64,000 bases of DNA from Streptomyces sp. A0642 (GCF_004795105.1 NZ_SSBL01000014.1:62001-126000); one strand, 5' to 3'. Shown: positions 6,635 to 14,748, numbered from the stretch's first letter. Notes: generated from the sequence alone by a model not told the origin. Numbers and translations are program-made.

Positions 6635-8728
6635 ATGAGCACCAACACCACCACCACGAACCATGAGGGTGGTCCGGTGTGGGACTGGGCTGCTGGTCAC
6701 GGACCCGTGACCGGCGCCCTGTCCGCCACCACCGGAGCATTCGCCCTCGCGACCACCGGCGCAGCCACCGGCATGCCCCCCGGCTGGGCCCTCGCCGTCG
6801 GCACAGCCGGCGCGATCGGCCACACCATCAGCTCCCTGCGCGACCGCCTCTCCGCCCGCACCATCAGCATGCGGTCCGCATCGTGGCTGGTCGGCGCCGG
6901 ATGGACCACCTGGGCCATGACATCCGGGCCCCTGACCTGGACCGCACTCGGCTCGCTGGCCGTGATCGGGGTCGGGATCGGGACCACCGCCCACTCCACC
7001 CTCATCCACGAAGAAGCCCGCGAACTCGAAGCGCTGGAGGCGGCCGAACGGCAGGTCGCCGCGGAACTGTCCGCCGGCCGCCGGGCAATCGCCGCCGAGT
7101 GGGTGGACCGGATCCAGCGGGTCTGCGGGATCACGCTGCGGGTGCTGGCGGTGGAGATGTGGCCGACCGGGACCGGGTTCACCATCGACGCCGAACTTCC
7201 GCCCGGCGGAACGACGTACGGGCGGATCGCCCAGGAAGCGGCCAAGCTCAGCGCCGACGCACGGCTCCCGCACGGCTGCACCGCCACCGCGGGTCCCGGC
7301 ATCGATCAGGGCCGCGTCCTGATCGACGTCACCACGAAGAACGTCCTTGAGCAGGAAGTGTTCTACCCCTCCGACTACAGCCGCCTGTCCATCCACACCG
7401 GCATCCCCTGGGGACTGCGTACCAACGCCGACGAGATCCGCGCGTACCTGCGCGAGCAGTGCGCGTTGGTCGTCGGGCCGACCGGGTCGGGCAAGACGAA
7501 CATGGTCCACACGATCCTCGCCGGATTCGCCCGCGCCGAGGACGTGCTGACCTTCGTGATCGACCTGAACGCCGGATCGGCCGGCCTGCCCTGGATCCGT
7601 CCCGCATTCGACGCCAACGGCAACCTGCTGGACGGGGCCCGCCCGGGCATTGACTGGCTGGCCGCCTCCCACACTGAGGCGCTGGTCATGCTGAACGCCC
7701 TGGTCAGGATCGCGAAGCAGCGCAAGACCGCCTACCAGGACCTCATGGCACAGGCCAACACCGACCTCCTGCCGATCAGCCCGCAGATTCCCCAAATCAT
7801 GCTGGTCGTCGATGAGGGTGCGGAGATCCTTTCCAGCAACGACCGCGAGTTGAAGAAACTCGCCGCCCTCATCCTCGAAGTGATCCGGATCGCCCGCGCC
7901 ATGGGTGTCCGCACCGTCCTCACCGCGCTCGGCGCGACCAGCAGCGTCCTGGGCAACCTCATGCTCCGCCGGGAAGCCAAGGTGCGGGTGGCGCTGACCG
8001 GCGGGGAGAAGGAGGGCATGGACCTGGGCAAGCAGTTCCCCGGATCCCGAGGACTGCGCCCCGAACAGGCCCCCTACAAGGGCGCCGGGTTCATGGGCAC
8101 CCCCGAGAGCGAGCCGGGGCTGTTCAAGTCGTGGCGAATCCTGCCCAACCAGATCCGCGACATCGTCACCGCGACCGCCGGCATCCACCCCACCCTCGAC
8201 GGCCCCTCCGCAAAGGCTGCCGGACCCGCGTACACGACCCGGTGGGACCCGGACCGCACCCAGTGGATGCGCGACCACACCACCACCCCGAACCCCGCCG
8301 GACCGGCAGCACAGTCAACGGCCGGTGGTGGGAGCAGCCTCAACCTCTCCGCACTCCGCAACGACCAGCAGCCCACACCGGCCACCGACGAGGACGCCAC
8401 GGTGCGGGCGTTCATAGAGCAGATCGACGCACAGTTCGCGACCGCCCCGGAGCCCGGCAGCACGCCGGAACCTCCGGCCGCACCGGGGCTGAACCTGTCC
8501 GCGCTACGGCCGGAGAACAACGCCGCCCGGCAGGCCGCGCTCCAAATCCTGATGGCTGCCGGCGCCGAGGGCACCGGGGCCTCAGCCATCGCCCGCGCCC
8601 TGGCCGAGGAGCACGGAACCACCCGGCAGACGGTTGCCGGATGGCTCAAGGAATGGGCCGAGACCGGTGAAGCCGTCCGCGTCGGAGAGGGCACCAAAAC
8701 CCGCTACGTCCACCGCCGCTACACCTGA
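6635..8728 (+). CDS. traB: FtsK/SpoIIIE-type conjugative DNA translocase (TraB/TraSA)
   Basis: 697 residues; ATG at 6635 follows the previous TGA by one base, and upstream in-frame codons only shadow that gene. Residues about 25-125 hold hydrophobic segments; Walker A GPTGSGKT at about 282-289; Walker B LVVDEG around residues 391-395; C-terminal residues about 630-697 form a winged helix (GASAIARALAEEHGTTRQTVAGWLKEW). Proteins of this kind form a hexameric pore and move double-stranded DNA between hyphae, recognising 8-bp repeats at clt through the winged helix. A matching repeat array starts 93 bp after the stop. Between ATPase and winged helix is a Pro/Thr/Ser-rich linker with two copies of a LNLSALR motif. 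Confidence 0.93.
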   Translation: MSTNTTTTNHEGGPVWDWAAGHGPVTGALSATTGAFALATTGAATGMPPGWALAVGTAGAIGHTISSLRDRLSARTISMRSASWLVGAGWTTWAMTSGPLTWTALGSLAVIGVGIGTTAHSTLIHEEARELEALEAAERQVAAELSAGRRAIAAEWVDRIQRVCGITLRVLAVEMWPTGTGFTIDAELPPGGTTYGRIAQEAAKLSADARLPHGCTATAGPGIDQGRVLIDVTTKNVLEQEVFYPSDYSRLSIHTGIPWGLRTNADEIRAYLREQCALVVGPTGSGKTNMVHTILAGFARAEDVLTFVIDLNAGSAGLPWIRPAFDANGNLLDGARPGIDWLAASHTEALVMLNALVRIAKQRKTAYQDLMAQANTDLLPISPQIPQIMLVVDEGAEILSSNDRELKKLAALILEVIRIARAMGVRTVLTALGATSSVLGNLMLRREAKVRVALTGGEKEGMDLGKQFPGSRGLRPEQAPYKGAGFMGTPESEPGLFKSWRILPNQIRDIVTATAGIHPTLDGPSAKAAGPAYTTRWDPDRTQWMRDHTTTPNPAGPAAQSTAGGGSSLNLSALRNDQQPTPATDEDATVRAFIEQIDAQFATAPEPGSTPEPPAAPGLNLSALRPENNAARQAALQILMAAGAEGTGASAIARALAEEHGTTRQTVAGWLKEWAETGEAVRVGEGTKTRYVHRRYT

Positions 8729-8821
8729 CCGCGCCCCTTGCTTGTCGCCTGTCACCCGACCCGCCCAACAACCCCTCCACACGGGCCTCTGAGGGCCGAA
8801 AACGGCTTGTGACCTGCAAGG

Positions 8822-8889
8822 CGACAAGCGACACGACAAGACAAGCGACAAGCCGCACGACAAGCCAGACGACAAGCGACACGACAAGC
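8822..8889 (+). repeat. Six 12-bp tandem repeats with core CGACAAGC: candidate clt
   Basis: CGACAAGC occurs at 8822, 8846, 8858, 8870 and 8882, with CGACAAGA at 8834: all on one 12-bp phase. The spacer after each core varies (GACA, CGCA, CAGA, GACA, CAGC). An offset AGACAAGC lies at 8839-8846, and an inverted copy GCTTGTCG at 8740-8747 directly after the translocase gene. TraB translocases of Streptomyces plasmids recognise arrays of 8-bp direct repeats (TRS) in clt near traB. Position, repeat size and direct orientation all agree. Confidence 0.78.
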
Positions 8890-8890
8890 C

Positions 8891-8931
8891 AGCACGGGCG
8901 TCACCCCGCACCAACGGGTGCCGCCCGTGCT
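8891..8931. other. 10-bp inverted repeat behind the clt array
   Basis: AGCACGGGCG (8891-8900) pairs exactly with CGCCCGTGCT (8922-8931); the inner CACCCC/CGGGTG extends the stem with one mismatch. It starts directly after the last 12-bp repeat and ends five bases before the AAGGAG of the next gene. It may terminate traB transcription, take part in clt structure, or restrain translation of the Spd-like gene. Confidence 0.5.
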
Positions 8932-8948
8932 GCTGAAGGAGCCCCGTC

Positions 8949-9455
8949 GTGCATGACACCACGAACCAGATCACCACCCCCACACCCACCTACCCGACCC
9001 TCACCGCGCCCGGGTACCCGAGCTATCTGCCCGCGCCCGAGGGGCCGGTGATGCTGCCCTCGGAGATCCCGCCCGGGGTGCAGATGGTCACCCTGCCCGG
9101 CGGCATCCGCACCCTCGCCTACACCCCGGCACAGGCCCCGCCAGCGCCGCCGGTTCCCGTCGCGCAGCCGATCCCGGCATGGGCCAAGACCACCGCACTC
9201 CTCACCCCGACCATCGGCGGGGGCATCGCCGCCGCGGGCATCGGGATCTCCTACGCAGCCCCGGGACTGATCGCCATGAGCCAAGCCCTCTGGGCCGCCG
9301 TCGCCCTCATCGCCGCCGCAGCCATCGGCGTCCCCGTGCTGCTCCGGCTCGGCAGGGCCGCCACCGGCACCAGTCGGAGCAGCACGCACATCACGCAGAA
9401 CATCACCGCGTCCGGCATGTTCGGCCGCGCCAACGGCACCATCAACCACCGCTGA
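8949..9455 (+). CDS. Spd-like small membrane protein
   Basis: 168 residues from GTG at 8949, with AAGGAG seven bases upstream. Residues 1-75 are Pro/Thr-rich; about 82-105 and 107-130 are two hydrophobic segments (IGGGIAAAGIGISYAAPG and WAAVALIAAAAIGVPVLLRL); the tail THITQNITASGMFGRANGTINHR is, by memory, shared by many AICE membrane proteins. It follows the translocase and clt, the usual place for spread (spd) genes that distribute the element within the recipient mycelium. Function by analogy only. Confidence 0.68.
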   Translation: MHDTTNQITTPTPTYPTLTAPGYPSYLPAPEGPVMLPSEIPPGVQMVTLPGGIRTLAYTPAQAPPAPPVPVAQPIPAWAKTTALLTPTIGGGIAAAGIGISYAAPGLIAMSQALWAAVALIAAAAIGVPVLLRLGRAATGTSRSSTHITQNITASGMFGRANGTINHR

Positions 9456-9461
9456 ACGCTA

Positions 9462-9501
9462 AGGGCGACCCCCTCTCACGCCAATGAACCGGGGCCGCCC
9501 T
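9462..9501. terminator. Hairpin between transfer and replication blocks
   Basis: AGGGCGACCCC (9462-9472) and GGGGCCGCCCT (9491-9501) form an 11-bp stem with one mismatch, six bases after the stop of the Spd-like gene. It separates the transfer block from the replication block that starts at 9542. Confidence 0.5.
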
Positions 9502-9526
9502 CATCCATCAGCCCACTACAGACCTT

Positions 9527-9540
9527 CTGGAGGTCTCCAG
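9527..9540. promoter_or_regulatory. Palindrome covering the ribosome site of the replication gene
   Basis: CTGGAGGTCTCCAG is a perfect palindrome that contains the GGAGG (9529-9533) of the Prim-Pol gene, whose ATG follows at 9542. It can act as an operator or fold as a 5-bp stem with a GGTC loop that hides the ribosome site; either would limit replication protein. Confidence 0.4.
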
Positions 9541-9541
9541 C

Positions 9542-10444
9542 ATGGCCCATGACCGCAATACCGCGCTGCTCGATGCAGCGTTACGAGCCGCTGACCGCGG
9601 CTGGCACGTCTTCCCACTCCGTCCTGGCGACAAGCGCCCCGCCCTCCACGGCGAGCAGGCTTGCCCCGCGCTCGGGGACTGCGTGAGCGGGCATCGCAAG
9701 TGGGAGGACCGGGCCACCACCGACCCGGACCGCATTCGTAGGGCATGGTCGGACCGGCCGTTCAACATCGGGATCGCCACGGGCCCCTCCGTCCTAGTTG
9801 TCGTCGACCTCGACATGCCCAAGCCCAACGGCAGCACGGACACGCCTTGCGGCGTGACGACCTTTAAGGCGCTCTGCGAGCGCACCGGGCAGGCCGTCCC
9901 CACCACCTACCGGGTGGGGACTGCGAGCGGTGGAGAGCACCTGTACTTCGCCGCCCCGGACGGCATCCGGCTTGGTAACACCGCCAGATTCCTCGCTCCG
10001 ACCATCGACACCCGGGCATGGGGCGGATACGTCGTCGCCCCCGGCAGCACCGTCAACGGGCGTACGTACGACGTCATCGACCCCGCGCCAGTAGCCCGGC
10101 TGCCCGGATGGCTGCTGGACGTCCTCAAGCCCGCAGCGCGCCCCACTGGGCCCGTGAAGCTGTCCCTGCCGAAGCGAGGTGCTCGGGCAGCAGAGGCGGC
10201 ACTGGAGCGTGAAACCGCCCTCGTAGCAGCCACCGCAGAAGGCAGGCGCGAGGCGCAGCTCTTCGAAAGCGCCCGGAAGGTGGCCCGCTTCGTCGGATGG
10301 GGCGACCTCACCCGGGACGAGGTGGAGGAGGCATTTCAGAGGGCGGGTGAGGCGGCCGGACTCCCCGCTTCCCAGTGCCGCTCGACTCTGCGCAGCGTTC
10401 TGAACTGGTCCCTGCGCACCTGCCGGCCCCGGGAGACGACATGA
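9542..10444 (+). CDS. Bifunctional DNA primase/polymerase (Prim-Pol), replication initiator
   Basis: 300 residues, ATG at 9542 with GGAGG nine bases upstream. The Prim-Pol fold shows WHVFPLRPGDKRP near the start, VVVDLDMP with acidic residues D89 and D91 that bind the catalytic metals, and ASGGEHLYF for nucleotide binding. The C-terminal 100 residues are helical and basic. AICEs of the RepPP type use such a protein with an ATPase to copy the excised element. Its ATGA end is coupled to the next gene and through that to the DUF3631 ATPase. Codon 14 (9581-9583) is TTA, rare in Streptomyces and read only by the bldA tRNA, so full translation may depend on developmental state. Confidence 0.88.
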   Translation: MAHDRNTALLDAALRAADRGWHVFPLRPGDKRPALHGEQACPALGDCVSGHRKWEDRATTDPDRIRRAWSDRPFNIGIATGPSVLVVVDLDMPKPNGSTDTPCGVTTFKALCERTGQAVPTTYRVGTASGGEHLYFAAPDGIRLGNTARFLAPTIDTRAWGGYVVAPGSTVNGRTYDVIDPAPVARLPGWLLDVLKPAARPTGPVKLSLPKRGARAAEAALERETALVAATAEGRREAQLFESARKVARFVGWGDLTRDEVEEAFQRAGEAAGLPASQCRSTLRSVLNWSLRTCRPRETT

Positions 10445-10791
10445 GCCCCCGGCCGAACCGCCCTCTGAAATGCCTGCCCTCCACCCCCACCGGCCCCAGC
10501 CTCGCCCAACCGGCCCCGACCGGCACCGGCGGTGGTGCGCCGAAAGGCTTCGCCGAAGGCGTCCCCACTGCCGTTCGCCCTGACCAGCACATGCGAGACG
10601 GGCGCTACCCCATCGCCTGGCTCACCATCAGCGCACCCCGCGGCGCGGTCCCGACTGTCACCAGCGCCTGTGCGTGCGGTCGCAACCGGTTCGCCGCAGG
10701 ACATCGCAAAGCACTCGCTCTGATCGCAGACCACACCCGCCACCGCGACCTCTGCCCGCTCCGCACCCACCAGGAAGGCGCCGCCGTATGA
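10441..10791 (+). CDS. Small Cys/His protein between the two replication genes
   Basis: 116 residues, starting in the ATGA overlap with Prim-Pol and ending in another with the ATPase, so the three genes are one coupled unit. The first 55 residues are Pro/Gly-rich and disordered; the rest has ACACGRNRFAAGHRKALALIADHTRHRDLC, with Cys and His spaced as a possible metal site. By memory, proteins of this pattern stand beside replication genes in many AICEs. An accessory role in replication is inferred from position. Confidence 0.7.
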   Translation: MSPRPNRPLKCLPSTPTGPSLAQPAPTGTGGGAPKGFAEGVPTAVRPDQHMRDGRYPIAWLTISAPRGAVPTVTSACACGRNRFAAGHRKALALIADHTRHRDLCPLRTHQEGAAV

Positions 10792-12035
10792 ACGCGACAC
10801 CAACCGCACCGCCCCTCGACGGCGCCACCGTGCTCAACGACGTGGAGACCTTCCACCGCAGGTTCAACGTCTTCCCCACCGAGGCCGCCTACGTTGCCGT
10901 GACCCTGTGGGACGCGCACGCCCACCTGGTGGAGTGCTTCGAGACCACGCCGCGCATCGCGTTCCTGTCCCCGGAGCCGGGGTCGGGGAAGTCCCGGGCG
11001 TTGGAGATCGTGGAACTCCTCACCCCTCGCCCGGTCAGCACGGTCTCGGCATCCGCGAACGCCCTGTACCGGCTGGTCGACTCGGCCGCCGGGCTGCCTA
11101 CGGTGCTCTTCGACGAGGTGGACACCATCTTCGGCCCGAAGGCCGGCGCGGACGAAGCACTGCGCGGATTCCTGAACGCCGGGTACCGGCGCATCGGTGG
11201 CGCCCTGCGGTGCGTGGGTGAAGGCTCCAACCAGAACGCGCAGGTCTTCGGCTCGTACTGCGCAGTCGCCATGGCCGGGCTCGGCTCCCTGCCCGACACC
11301 GTGCTGACCCGCTCCGTCATCGTCCGCATGCGCAAGCGCGCCCCGAACGAGAAGGTGGAGCCCTACCGACAGCGCATCCACGAGAAGCAGGGCCACGAAC
11401 TGCGCGACCAGCTCGCGGCGTGGGCCGACTCCGTCCGCGACCAGGTTGCGGAAGCGTGGCCCGAGATGCCGGACGGGGTCACCGACCGGCCGGCCGACGT
11501 GTGGGAGCCCCTCCTGGCCGTCGCTGACGCCGCCGGGGGCGATTGGCCCGGCCGGGCCCGTGCCGCGTGCGTGGAGCTGATCAGCGCCGCCCACGACAAC
11601 GACGAAGCCTCCCTCGGAGTACGGCTGCTGACCGACCTACGCGACCGGGTGTTCTGCGGTGCCGACCGCGTCCCCACCGCCGTCGTACTCGAAGGCCTAC
11701 TGGCCATGGACGACGCCCCGTGGGGAGATCTGGAAGACAAGCCGATCAACTCCCGCACCCTGGCCCGACTCCTCGCCCAGTACGTCACCCCCGCCAACAA
11801 GCCCATCAAGCCGCGCGGCATTCGCACACCGTCCGGCTTCCCCAAGGGCTACTACGCGGAAGACCTCACGGACGCCTGGACCCGGTACTGCCCTCCGCCC
11901 CCGGAGGAATCCGCCACGTCCGCCACCGCCGCCACACCGCAGGTCAGCGGGGGTGAATCCGTGGCGGATACCGCCACGGCCATCCGCCACATGTCTGCGG
12001 AAACCGCCACACCGCTCTTCCCGGTCGCGGGCTGA
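10788..12035 (+). CDS. DUF3631-type ATPase, replication helicase partner
   Basis: 415 residues from ATG at 10788 (ATGA overlap). Walker A PEPGSGKS at 62-69 and Walker B TVLFDEVD at 105-112 are clear; an arginine-rich segment follows (LTRSVIVRMRKRAPNEKV). The C-terminal part (about 250-390, ending PSGFPKGYYAEDLTDAWTRY) is the DUF3631 region. Together with Prim-Pol it gives primase/polymerase plus ATPase functions on separate chains, which elsewhere can be one protein. The last 40 residues are Thr/Ala-rich because the coding DNA there is filled with the CCGCCAC repeats of the putative origin. Confidence 0.85.
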   Translation: MNATPTAPPLDGATVLNDVETFHRRFNVFPTEAAYVAVTLWDAHAHLVECFETTPRIAFLSPEPGSGKSRALEIVELLTPRPVSTVSASANALYRLVDSAAGLPTVLFDEVDTIFGPKAGADEALRGFLNAGYRRIGGALRCVGEGSNQNAQVFGSYCAVAMAGLGSLPDTVLTRSVIVRMRKRAPNEKVEPYRQRIHEKQGHELRDQLAAWADSVRDQVAEAWPEMPDGVTDRPADVWEPLLAVADAAGGDWPGRARAACVELISAAHDNDEASLGVRLLTDLRDRVFCGADRVPTAVVLEGLLAMDDAPWGDLEDKPINSRTLARLLAQYVTPANKPIKPRGIRTPSGFPKGYYAEDLTDAWTRYCPPPPEESATSATAATPQVSGGESVADTATAIRHMSAETATPLFPVAG

Positions 12036-12158
12036 GACCCAGCGCCACGAGGGGTCGTCACACTCCGGGTGTGGCGGCACCTATCCGCCACAGAATCGCT
12101 ATCCGCCACAAACGCAGGCCTCTGACCTGCGGTGTGGCGGCGTGGCGGACGTGGCGGA
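11910..12158. repeat. Iteron-like cluster of CCGCCAC/GTGGCGG with a flanking 21-bp inverted repeat: candidate replication origin
   Basis: I find 13 copies in 250 bp. CCGCCAC: 11911, 11920, 11929, 11971, 11984, 12004, 12085, 12103. GTGGCGG: 11961, 12071, 12134, 12142, 12151. A perfect 21-bp inverted repeat (11927-11947 and 12122-12142, core CCGCCACACCGCAGG) frames the middle. The cluster overlaps the end of the ATPase gene and fills the 168-bp gap before xis. Repeats of both orientations next to replication genes suggest the origin of the excised circle; binding by the replication proteins is untested. Confidence 0.65.
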
Positions 12159-12203
12159 TCCCCCAGAGCCAAGAGACCACGCGCTCAAAGAGGAGTCGCC
12201 ACC

Positions 12204-12392
12204 ATGGCCAGCCCGCAGATGCTCAAGCTCCCCGAAGTCCTCGCCGAACTCGGCATGAGCCGCGCCGCCTTCTACCGCATGCGCGCCCGCGGCCTCGCAC
12301 CGAAGCTCATCAAGCTCCCGAACCACCAGGTTCGCGTACGACGCACCGACCTGGACGCGTGGTGGGCGAAGCACGAAGAGTCCGCCGCCTGA
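12204..12392 (+). CDS. xis: Excisionase (Xis), MerR-type HTH
   Basis: 62 residues from ATG at 12204 with AGGAG eight bases upstream. The sequence LKLPEVLAELGMSRAAFYRMRARG is a MerR/excisionase winged helix and VRRTDLDAWWAKHEESAA the usual end. The size and the position directly before int are standard for AICE excisionases, which bind att arms and bias integrase towards excision. An in-frame extension to 12132 runs into the repeat cluster and lacks a ribosome site. Confidence 0.9.
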   Translation: MASPQMLKLPEVLAELGMSRAAFYRMRARGLAPKLIKLPNHQVRVRRTDLDAWWAKHEESAA

Positions 12393-12416
12393 CCTCGATC
12401 TGACGAACCAACCACC

Positions 12417-12443
12417 AAGGGCCCGCCACTCCGGCGGGCCCTT
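12417..12443 (+). terminator. Strong hairpin between xis and int
   Basis: AAGGGCCCGCC (12417-12427) pairs perfectly with GGCGGGCCCTT (12433-12443) around a 5-nt loop, followed by TCTCTCT. It stands between the xis stop and the int ribosome site (GGAG at 12451-12454). Transcripts from upstream would be partly stopped here, keeping integrase below excisionase or requiring a separate int promoter. Confidence 0.65.
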
Positions 12444-12458
12444 TCTCTCTGGAGAACC

Positions 12459-13838
12459 ATGCCTCTCACGTACGACGTGCGCCTCTACTCGATCGAAGTC
12501 CGCCGGGACCGCCCCAAGCCCTACCGTCTGCGTTGGCTGGTCGGGCAACGCAAGCACTCCAAGAGCTACCAGCTCAAGGCTCAGGCGGATGGACGCCGGT
12601 CCGAGCTGATGTCTGCCGTGCGGCGCGGCGAGCAGTTCGACGAGGAGAAGGGGCTCCCCGTCTCCGAGATCCGCGCCATGCAGGGGTCAGTGACTTGGTA
12701 CGAGCACACCCGCGCCTACATTGACCGCAAGTGGGCCGACGCCCCGGCGAAGTCGCGGAAGAACTACGCGGACGCCCTTGCCACCATCACGCCAGCGCTC
12801 GTGAAGACCGCCGTCGGTCGCCCCGACGCGGCCACCCTCCGCAGGGCGCTCTACGGGTGGGCCTACAACCGCAACAGGTGGGACGACGAACCGCCGGCAG
12901 AGATTGCTCAGGCACTTCGCTGGCTGGCCAAGAACTCCCTGCCGATCTCCGCGCTCGAAGAGTCGGCCACCGTACGGATCGCCCTGGACGCGCTCGCCCT
13001 GAAGATCGACGGAAAGTCCGCCGCAGCCCGCACCGCGCGACGCAAGCGAGCCTGTCTGAGCGACGTTCTCGGGCTTGCTGTCGAACAGCGGTACTTCTCC
13101 ACACCGGTCAATCCGCTCACGACCGTGAAGTGGGTCGCCCCGAAGGCCGTCGAAGAGGTCGACCCCCAGAGCGTGGCGAACCCCCGCCAAGTGCGGGCGC
13201 TACTGAAGGGCGTACGCGAGCAGGGCCCGCGCGGTGAACACCTCGAAGCGTTCTTCGGCTGCCTCTACTACGCTGCCATGCGGCCGGCGGAAGTGACAGC
13301 GCTCCGGCTGGCCCAGTGCCACCTCCCGGATAAGGGGTGGGGCACTCTGACCCTCCGGGGAGGCTTCGTGAGGGTCGGAAAGGGCTGGACCGACGACGGA
13401 CAGGCGCACGAAGCCCGCCACCTCAAGGCCCGCGCAGAGAAGGACTCGCGCCCGGTGCCGATCCCGCCACACTTCGTGCGCATGCTTCGACAGCACGTCG
13501 CCACACACGGCACCGCTCCGGACGGGCGGCTGTTCCGTACCAACCGGGGCGGCCTGCTCCAAGAGACCGGATACGGCGAGGTGTGGGCCCAGGCGCGCGC
13601 GGACGTGCTCACCGAGGAGGAAGCGGCGTCGCAGCTCGCACGGCGACCGTATGACCTGCGTCACGCCGGGGTGTCCTTCTGGCTCAGCTCCGGCGTGGAC
13701 CCGATGGAATGCGCCCGGCGAGCAGGGCACACCATCGCGGTGCTGTTCCGCGTTTATGCCAAGGTGCTGGCCCGTACGCAGGACCGGGCCAACAGGCGGA
13801 TTGACGCAGCGATGCGGGAGTGGAACGAACCGGAGTAG
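12459..13838 (+). CDS. int: Tyrosine recombinase (site-specific integrase)
   Basis: 459 residues, ATG at 12459. N-terminal arm-binding region (about 1-80), SAM-like core-binding domain (about 90-220), catalytic domain (about 240-459). Catalytic residues visible: R275 in AAMRPAEV, R401 with H402 in RPYDLRHAG (Tyr replaces the usual first His of HxxR), H424 in RAGHT and nucleophile Y433 in FRVYAKVL. It recombines attP with the tRNA-Tyr site 170 bp downstream. The gene points at the tRNA, as usual for AICEs. Confidence 0.95.
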   Translation: MPLTYDVRLYSIEVRRDRPKPYRLRWLVGQRKHSKSYQLKAQADGRRSELMSAVRRGEQFDEEKGLPVSEIRAMQGSVTWYEHTRAYIDRKWADAPAKSRKNYADALATITPALVKTAVGRPDAATLRRALYGWAYNRNRWDDEPPAEIAQALRWLAKNSLPISALEESATVRIALDALALKIDGKSAAARTARRKRACLSDVLGLAVEQRYFSTPVNPLTTVKWVAPKAVEEVDPQSVANPRQVRALLKGVREQGPRGEHLEAFFGCLYYAAMRPAEVTALRLAQCHLPDKGWGTLTLRGGFVRVGKGWTDDGQAHEARHLKARAEKDSRPVPIPPHFVRMLRQHVATHGTAPDGRLFRTNRGGLLQETGYGEVWAQARADVLTEEEAASQLARRPYDLRHAGVSFWLSSGVDPMECARRAGHTIAVLFRVYAKVLARTQDRANRRIDAAMREWNEPE

Positions 13839-13954
13839 CCCCTCCCCCGGGGGACGCCTGGGGGACACGCCCTGATCAGACCTGGGATCGGGGCGAGATC
13901 AGGTGAGACAACGTGGCGTTTCGGGCCCTTCGGCACGCCCCGTCACGGAATCAA

Positions 13955-13999
13955 GAAAACCCTCCCGACCTGCCATAACAGCAGGTCGAGAGGGTTTTC
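13955..13999 (-). terminator. Terminator of tRNA-Tyr, on the element side of the tRNA 3' end
   Basis: Arms 13955-13973 and 13981-13999 are 19 bp with one mismatch around a 7-nt loop. Read on the minus strand the stem is followed by TTTTC. It begins nine bases beyond the tRNA 3' end, so after integration the element side supplies (or retains) the terminator for the tRNA. Confidence 0.8.
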
Positions 14000-14007
14000 A
14001 CTTCCAG

Positions 14008-14089
<82 letters not shown>

Positions 14090-14259
14090 AAGGGATGTCG
14101 CCGTGAGATCCGCCTTGCGGCGGCGCTCTGTGGCAACGACGTAAACGATACCTGATGACCAGGGGTGCTCCGCCACCTGATTGACCAGCGCCCGGAGCGG
14201 GCGCGGGTGGCTAGGCTTTGTGCCGTCCCCCAAGCATTCGACACAAGGAGCCACACGTC

Positions 14260-14748
14260 ATGGCCGACTCCAGTTTCGACATCGTCTCGAAGGTCGAGCG
14301 GCAGGAGGTCGACAACGCCCTCAACCAGGCCGCCAAGGAGATCTCCCAGCGCTACGACTTCAAGGGCACCGGGGCGTCGATCTCCTGGTCCGGCGAGAAG
14401 ATCCTGATGGAGGCGAACGGCGAGGAGCGGGTCAAGGCCATCCTCGACATCTTCCAGTCCAAGCTGATCAAGCGCGGCATCTCGCTGAAGTCGCTGGACG
14501 CGGGTGAGCCGCAGCTGTCCGGCAAGGAGTACAAGCTGTTCTGCACGATCGAGGAAGGCATCTCCCAGGAGAACGCCAAGAAGGTCGCGAAGATCATTCG
14601 TGACGAGGGCCCCAAGGGCGTGAAGGCGCAGGTCCAGGGCGACGAGCTGCGGGTCAGCTCGAAGAGCCGGGACGACCTGCAGGCCGTGCAGGCGCTGCTG
14701 AAGGGCCAGGACTTCGACTTCGACGTCCAGTTCACGAACTACCGGTAG
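14260..14748 (+). CDS. yajQ: YajQ family nucleotide-binding protein (DUF520)
   Basis: 162 residues from ATG at 14260, with AAGGAG nine bases upstream. It spans the whole family: SFDIVSKVERQEVDNALNQ at the start, AKKVAKIIRDEGPKGVKAQVQGDELRVSSKSRDDLQ in the middle and FDVQFTNYR at the end, two RRM-like halves. YajQ proteins bind nucleotides; a Xanthomonas member binds cyclic di-GMP. Role in Streptomyces not established. First chromosomal gene beyond the tRNA, divergent from it. Confidence 0.93.
   Translation: MADSSFDIVSKVERQEVDNALNQAAKEISQRYDFKGTGASISWSGEKILMEANGEERVKAILDIFQSKLIKRGISLKSLDAGEPQLSGKEYKLFCTIEEGISQENAKKVAKIIRDEGPKGVKAQVQGDELRVSSKSRDDLQAVQALLKGQDFDFDVQFTNYR

Noticed and set aside
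8822..8889. Possible CRISPR array
   Set aside because: Unit is only 12 bp with 4-bp variable parts and no cas genes; tandem protein-binding sites explain it.
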